A DNA stretch of 64,000 bases from assembly GCF_009913235.1 (NCBI RefSeq), contig NZ_CP047897.1:4153001-4217000 (forward strand). The letters run 5' to 3'. This stretch comes from Nibribacter ruber (GTDB lineage Bacteria; Bacteroidota; Bacteroidia; Cytophagales; Hymenobacteraceae). Position numbers and translations under genes: made by a program. The notes under the pieces are model-generated. The model saw nothing but the letters and a program-made list of their open reading frames with translations, made no database searches and had not been told where the DNA came from. Shown in pieces: positions 60,530 to 64,000 of the stretch. Positions within the stretch are counted from its first letter, which is position 1; every line of letters starts with the position of its first letter.

Positions 60530-60607
60530 ATACTAGATGTTAGACGCTAGATAGTAGATGTACACTAAGGATTCTTTTAAAAAGAATAGTCTAACATCTA
60601 GTATCTA
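60527..60607. repeat. Large hairpin between ccoNO and ccoQ
   Basis: Perfect 19-bp arms (60527-60545, tagatactagatgttagac, and 60589-60607), with a second hairpin attcttttaaaaagaat inside. The arm includes the ccoNO stop codon. It may tune expression of the downstream subunits. Related short repeats (gttagacgctaga) lie near 2130 and 7280. Confidence 0.75.
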
Positions 60608-60634
60608 GCCTCTAGCATCCCAAAAAACAGAGCC

Positions 60635-60832
60635 ATGTATAAGAACATACTTCAATCCATAGCCGGCATAGAGATTTACCCCATCATTTCCTTCGTTATC
60701 TTCTTCGCCTTTTTCATAGGGTTGCTGGGATACGTGCTGGTGGTGAGCAGAGAGCACATACGCGCCATGAAGGCCATGCCCCTGCAGAATGAAAACGGAT
60801 TCAACACATTAGAAACAGAACTACGGTCATGA
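60635..60832 (+). CDS. ccoQ: CcoQ/FixQ-like small membrane subunit
   Basis: 65 aa with one membrane segment (IYPIISFVIFFAFFIGLLGYVLVV) and a charged tail, located between CcoO and CcoP as usual. Stabilises the oxidase in other bacteria. Overlaps ccoP by four bases (ATGA). Confidence 0.8.
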   Translation: MYKNILQSIAGIEIYPIISFVIFFAFFIGLLGYVLVVSREHIRAMKAMPLQNENGFNTLETELRS

Positions 60833-62043
60833 AACGCCTCACCAAAAGCTTCTGGCTGGCCGCTTTAGTAAGCGCCCATACCTTGTGGCAGCCTGCCCAG
60901 GCGCAGGACGCCGTAAAAGGGAAAGCCGTCTTTGACACCAACTGCGCCGTGTGCCACAGCGTGACCGAACAAGTGGTAGGCCCCGCTCTCAAAGACGTGC
61001 ACAAACGCCGCGATGAGAAATGGATCACCAGCTTTGTCAAGAACTCCACCAAAATGGTTGCCTCTGGAGACAAGCAGGCGGTGGAAGTGTTTGAGAAGTT
61101 CGGGAAAGTGCCCATGACTACCTTTGAAGGCACTCTTTCTGACGGTGACATCAAAGACGTGATTGCCTTTGTAAAAGCAGAGAGCGAAGCCCCGGCTGTA
61201 GCTGAGACACCCAAGACAGAGATCACTACCGGCGGAGACCCTGCCAAAGAAACTACTGCCACGCCGGCCAGCTTCAGCTTGAAAGACATGCCCGCCACTA
61301 CCATTGTGTTGCTTTCTCTGGTGGGCTTCCTGCTCTTTATTGTGATGGCCGTTTTGATTGTCACTTTCTTCCAGGCCCTGCCCATCCTGAGCCAGTTATA
61401 TGACAGACCAGGCATGCGCAATACCAGCATGGCCCGCATCATTGCGCTCCTGCGCGGGGACACTTCTACGCTCACTGGTCAGCACAAAGACGTGCTCATG
61501 GCAGACCACACCTATGACGGCATCTTTGAGTTTGACAATGACCTGCCGCCTTGGTGGAAGTACATGTTCTATGCCACTATTGTCTTTGGCGTAGGCTACC
61601 TGTTGCACTACCACGTGTTCAACAGCGGTCAGCTGCAGGACGCAGAATACCAGGCAGAGATCCAGCAGGCCTCTCTCCTGAACCCTAAGAGCAGCGAAGG
61701 CAATGCCAACGAAGTAACCCACTTCACCGCCTTGAAGGAGGCGCCTAAGTTGGAGGCCGGTAAAGCCGCTTTCATCCAGAACTGCGCCGCCTGCCACGGG
61801 CCAGAAGGGCAGGGAACCGTTGGTCCTAACCTAACAGATGAGTTCTGGTTGCACGGCGGTGACGTAAACGACATCTACAAAACCATCAAATACGGGGTAA
61901 CCAGCAAAGGCATGGTGGCCTGGCAGAAAAAGCTGTCTGATGACCAAATCCTGGAAGTGGCCAGCTACATCTTGAGCATCCAGGGTTCTAAACCCGCCAA
62001 CGGCAAAGCCCCGCAAGGTGATAAGTACGAGCCTAAGAAATAA
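60829..62043 (+). CDS. ccoP: cbb3-type oxidase di/multiheme subunit CcoP
   Basis: 404 aa. A signal peptide (FWLAALVSAHTLWQPAQAQ) leads an extra N-terminal cytochrome c domain with CAVCH (near residue 42), then a linker and two membrane segments (TIVLLSLVGFLLFIVMAVLIV, YMFYATIVFGVGYLLHYHVF), then DAEYQAEIQ and a cytochrome c domain with CAACH (near 318). The order fits Bacteroidota CcoP with a fused N-terminal cytochrome c. It feeds electrons from cytochrome c to CcoO and CcoN. Confidence 0.92.
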   Translation: MKRLTKSFWLAALVSAHTLWQPAQAQDAVKGKAVFDTNCAVCHSVTEQVVGPALKDVHKRRDEKWITSFVKNSTKMVASGDKQAVEVFEKFGKVPMTTFEGTLSDGDIKDVIAFVKAESEAPAVAETPKTEITTGGDPAKETTATPASFSLKDMPATTIVLLSLVGFLLFIVMAVLIVTFFQALPILSQLYDRPGMRNTSMARIIALLRGDTSTLTGQHKDVLMADHTYDGIFEFDNDLPPWWKYMFYATIVFGVGYLLHYHVFNSGQLQDAEYQAEIQQASLLNPKSSEGNANEVTHFTALKEAPKLEAGKAAFIQNCAACHGPEGQGTVGPNLTDEFWLHGGDVNDIYKTIKYGVTSKGMVAWQKKLSDDQILEVASYILSIQGSKPANGKAPQGDKYEPKK

Positions 62044-62070
62044 GGTTTTTGTTAGTTTGTTTTTCCCCAA

Positions 62071-62103
62071 AAAGCCCTTTCTGCCAATAGAAAGGGCTTT
62101 TTC
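62071..62103 (+). terminator. Terminator after ccoP
   Basis: Arms aaagccctttct and agaaagggcttt around a 6-nt loop, followed by T residues. Confidence 0.85.
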
Positions 62104-62123
62104 TTTGTAGAGATAATTGTTGC

Positions 62124-62163
62124 CCGTTTTTAGCTTCTTTTCCAGAAAACAGGCCAAAAACGA
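62124..62163. repeat. 40-bp intergenic palindrome
   Basis: cccgtttttagcttcttttc and right arm agaaaacaggccaaaaacg. Confidence 0.78.
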
Positions 62164-62479
62164 CATCACCTAATCCTTCCTGCCTCTATTAGTTAGTAGC
62201 AGGAAGCCCCAACCCATGCAGTAGCGTCGCGGCACCCATACGAGGTGGCCCTTCGCAGCGATGGCCGGTTCAATTTGCCAAAGTCCTTCTCTGCCACAGA
62301 AATGCACTCTTTAATACCGGCTTCCTCAAAAGATGAGCAAAGTCATTATCTGCAGTGACCATTGCAATGGGCCAGGGGAGAGGGTTCTGGTAATTTTACA
62401 TCAGTTTCAAAGCGGGGGAAACACTCTTGCTTCTGATTCTGAAAAGCTCGCTGCCGGGCGCACAACCGGTATGAGACCA

Positions 62480-63880
62480 ATGAGTACTATTCTAAAAGAT
62501 CCTGAAGCCTTCCGGGATACCATTTCTACGGTAGACAAAGACGGAAAACGGGTATGGGTGTACCCCAAAAAGCCCAGCGGAAAACTTTACCAGTACCGCA
62601 AATATGTGAGCTACATGCTCTTGACCATGCTTTTCACCGGACCCTTCTGGAAAGTGAACGGGTTGCCGGTGCTCATGCTCAATTTCCCGGCGCGCAAGTT
62701 CATCTTGTTCGGGCAGATTTTCTGGCCGCAGGATTTCTTCATTCTGCTGCTGGGGTTCATGGCCCTGGTGGTCTTCATCATCCTGTTCACGGTGGTGTAC
62801 GGGCGCGTTTTCTGCGGCTGGATTTGTCCGCAGACCATCTTTATGGAGATGGTGTTTCGGCGCATTGAGTACTGGATTGAAGGAGACGCTCCTCAACAGA
62901 AAGCACTGGACCGGGCACCGTTATCCTTTGAGAAACTCTGGAAGAAGACTGCCAAGCATACCCTTTTTATAGGAGTATCGTTTGTAATTGCCCATACGTT
63001 CTTGGCCTACATTATTGGGGTGGAAGACCTTTGGCAGATTGTCACAGACTCGCCGGCCAACCATATAGGTGACCTTGTTTCACTTGTTATGTTTACCGGG
63101 GTGTTTTACTTCATCTTTGCCAGGTTCAGAGAGCAGGTGTGTACCATCGTTTGTCCGTACGGCAGGCTGCAAGGCGTCATGCAAGACAAGCAGACCATCA
63201 CGGTGGCCTATGACTACCAGCGCGGCGAGCCCAGAGGCAAACTGCGTAAGAACCAGGAGCGCACCGAAGGCGACTGCATTGACTGCCACCAGTGCGTGCA
63301 AGTGTGCCCGACGGGCATTGACATCCGGAACGGTGCCCAGCAGATGGAATGCATTAACTGCACCGCCTGTATTGATGTCTGCAACAACATCATGGACCTG
63401 ATCAACAAGCCCCACGGCCTCATCAGGATGACGTCTGAGGAAAGCATTGAGCAGAAGAAGCCCTGGAAGGTTACGCCCCGCGTGAAGCTGTACACCACGG
63501 TGCTGGTGCTGTTGATGACCGCCTTCGGGACGCTGTTGGCTACCAGAAGCAATGTAGACGCCACCATCCTGCGCACGCCGGGCATGCTGTACCAGCAAAC
63601 CGACAAAGGCACCGTAACCAACCTCTACAACATCACGCTCATCAATAAGACAGATTCCCAACTTCCCATCACCTTAAAGCTGATCTCGCCTAAAGGAACG
63701 ATCAAGGTGGTGCAGACAGAGCTGGTGCTGCCGCGCCAAGGTTTGGTGGAAGGCGTGTTTTTCGCTGAAATCCCAAAAAACAGCCTAGAATCGGCGAGTT
63801 CAGAAATTAAGATTGGCGTGTACAGCGGTGAGCAACTCATCACCACCGAGACTACCAAGTTTCTGGGACCCGGTAAGTAA
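62480..63880 (+). CDS. ccoG: Cytochrome c oxidase accessory protein CcoG
   Basis: 466 aa from MSTILKDPEAFRDTISTVDKDGKR (an ATG three codons earlier, 62471, is equally possible). Five or so membrane segments, CGWICPQ, and two ferredoxin-type cysteine clusters: DCIDCHQCVQVCPTGIDIR and ECINCTACIDVCN for [4Fe-4S] centres. A C-terminal Ig-like domain (about 370-466) follows. CcoG handles copper reduction for cbb3 assembly. The C-terminus ends about 120 bp from the window edge. Confidence 0.92.
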   Translation: MSTILKDPEAFRDTISTVDKDGKRVWVYPKKPSGKLYQYRKYVSYMLLTMLFTGPFWKVNGLPVLMLNFPARKFILFGQIFWPQDFFILLLGFMALVVFIILFTVVYGRVFCGWICPQTIFMEMVFRRIEYWIEGDAPQQKALDRAPLSFEKLWKKTAKHTLFIGVSFVIAHTFLAYIIGVEDLWQIVTDSPANHIGDLVSLVMFTGVFYFIFARFREQVCTIVCPYGRLQGVMQDKQTITVAYDYQRGEPRGKLRKNQERTEGDCIDCHQCVQVCPTGIDIRNGAQQMECINCTACIDVCNNIMDLINKPHGLIRMTSEESIEQKKPWKVTPRVKLYTTVLVLLMTAFGTLLATRSNVDATILRTPGMLYQQTDKGTVTNLYNITLINKTDSQLPITLKLISPKGTIKVVQTELVLPRQGLVEGVFFAEIPKNSLESASSEIKIGVYSGEQLITTETTKFLGPGK

Positions 63881-64000
63881 TGTGCTTATTTCTTGATGCG
63901 AAAATTTGGAGATGTGGAGATGTGAAAATGTCTCTGGGTCATTCGTCAAAGTAGAGAAGCAAATCAGAAATAGAAGTACTTAAAAGATGTCTTATGTCTT

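Larger units (their letters stand above)
62044..62470. other. Intergenic region between ccoP and ccoG
   Basis: Contains a terminator, a 40-bp palindrome and a short hairpin (cttcctgcc ... caggaag near 62176-62204). A frame that extends ccoG upstream to 62333 is possible but unlike known CcoG starts. Confidence 0.5.

Overview
The window looks like a chromosomal segment of an aerobic Bacteroidota bacterium, most likely of the Hymenobacteraceae (Rufibacter/Nibribacter/Pontibacter relatives). The lineage call is inference. It rests on a type IX secretion C-terminal signal, a CcoN-CcoO fusion oxidase, LytS/LytTR signalling, several carboxypeptidase-regulatory-like outer-membrane barrels, weak Shine-Dalgarno signals and a cbb3 gene order typical of the phylum. 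No rRNA, tRNA or CRISPR was seen.

Layout. 1-10.4 kb: partial VWA-like membrane protein, fabG, TPR lipoprotein, histidine phosphatase, outer-membrane barrel, LytS/LytTR pair and a small membrane protein. 10.7-16.4 kb: TonB receptor plus an hmuTUV-like heme ABC importer, with a 269-bp MITE-like element between them. 16.5-18.9 kb: MFS exporter, DoxX-like protein and crcB. 18.98-28.13 kb: an AT-rich array of 15 integron-type gene cassettes, all on the minus strand. 28.27-30.2 kb: a tyrosine recombinase at the proximal end of the array, a 48-bp perfect palindrome and a divergent zinc-ribbon gene. 30.4-41.2 kb: lpdA, another barrel, small genes, an EamA transporter, a roughly 1 kb non-coding stretch and a large T9SS cargo protein. 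41.3-49.4 kb: a minus-strand operon nuoJKLMN followed by a purF-like gene. 50-57.9 kb: corA, an HExxH protein, a VLRF1-like protein, a LysR regulator, qorB-like and K+/H+ antiporter genes, and an HsdR_N-type gene broken by a nonsense codon. 58.1-63.9 kb: the cbb3 oxidase operon ccoS-ccoNO-ccoQ-ccoP-ccoG.

The main discovery is the cassette array. Each cassette carries a 61-69 bp attC-like site after its gene. The first 8-10 bases of every cassette are the exact complement of the R'' end of that same cassette's attC, the rule expected for integron gene cassettes. The array begins 140 bp from a tyrosine recombinase that has all catalytic residues but lacks the extra segment between motif II and the HxxR box that defines canonical IntI. 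Instead it has a long N-terminus made of two copies of a ~65-residue module. R boxes conserve only GTTR, and the centre of the sites is nearly invariant. One 766-bp cassette is present twice, identical by eye and separated by five other cassettes, which suggests recent activity. The cargo is a HigBA-type toxin-antitoxin, a SUKH-like protein, a Yip1-like protein, and many small lipoproteins and membrane proteins of unknown function.

A second theme is repeats: at least 21 copies of a ~40-bp palindrome sit in gaps between genes, two of them inside a cassette, together with a composite ~120-130 bp repeat and the MITE-like element.
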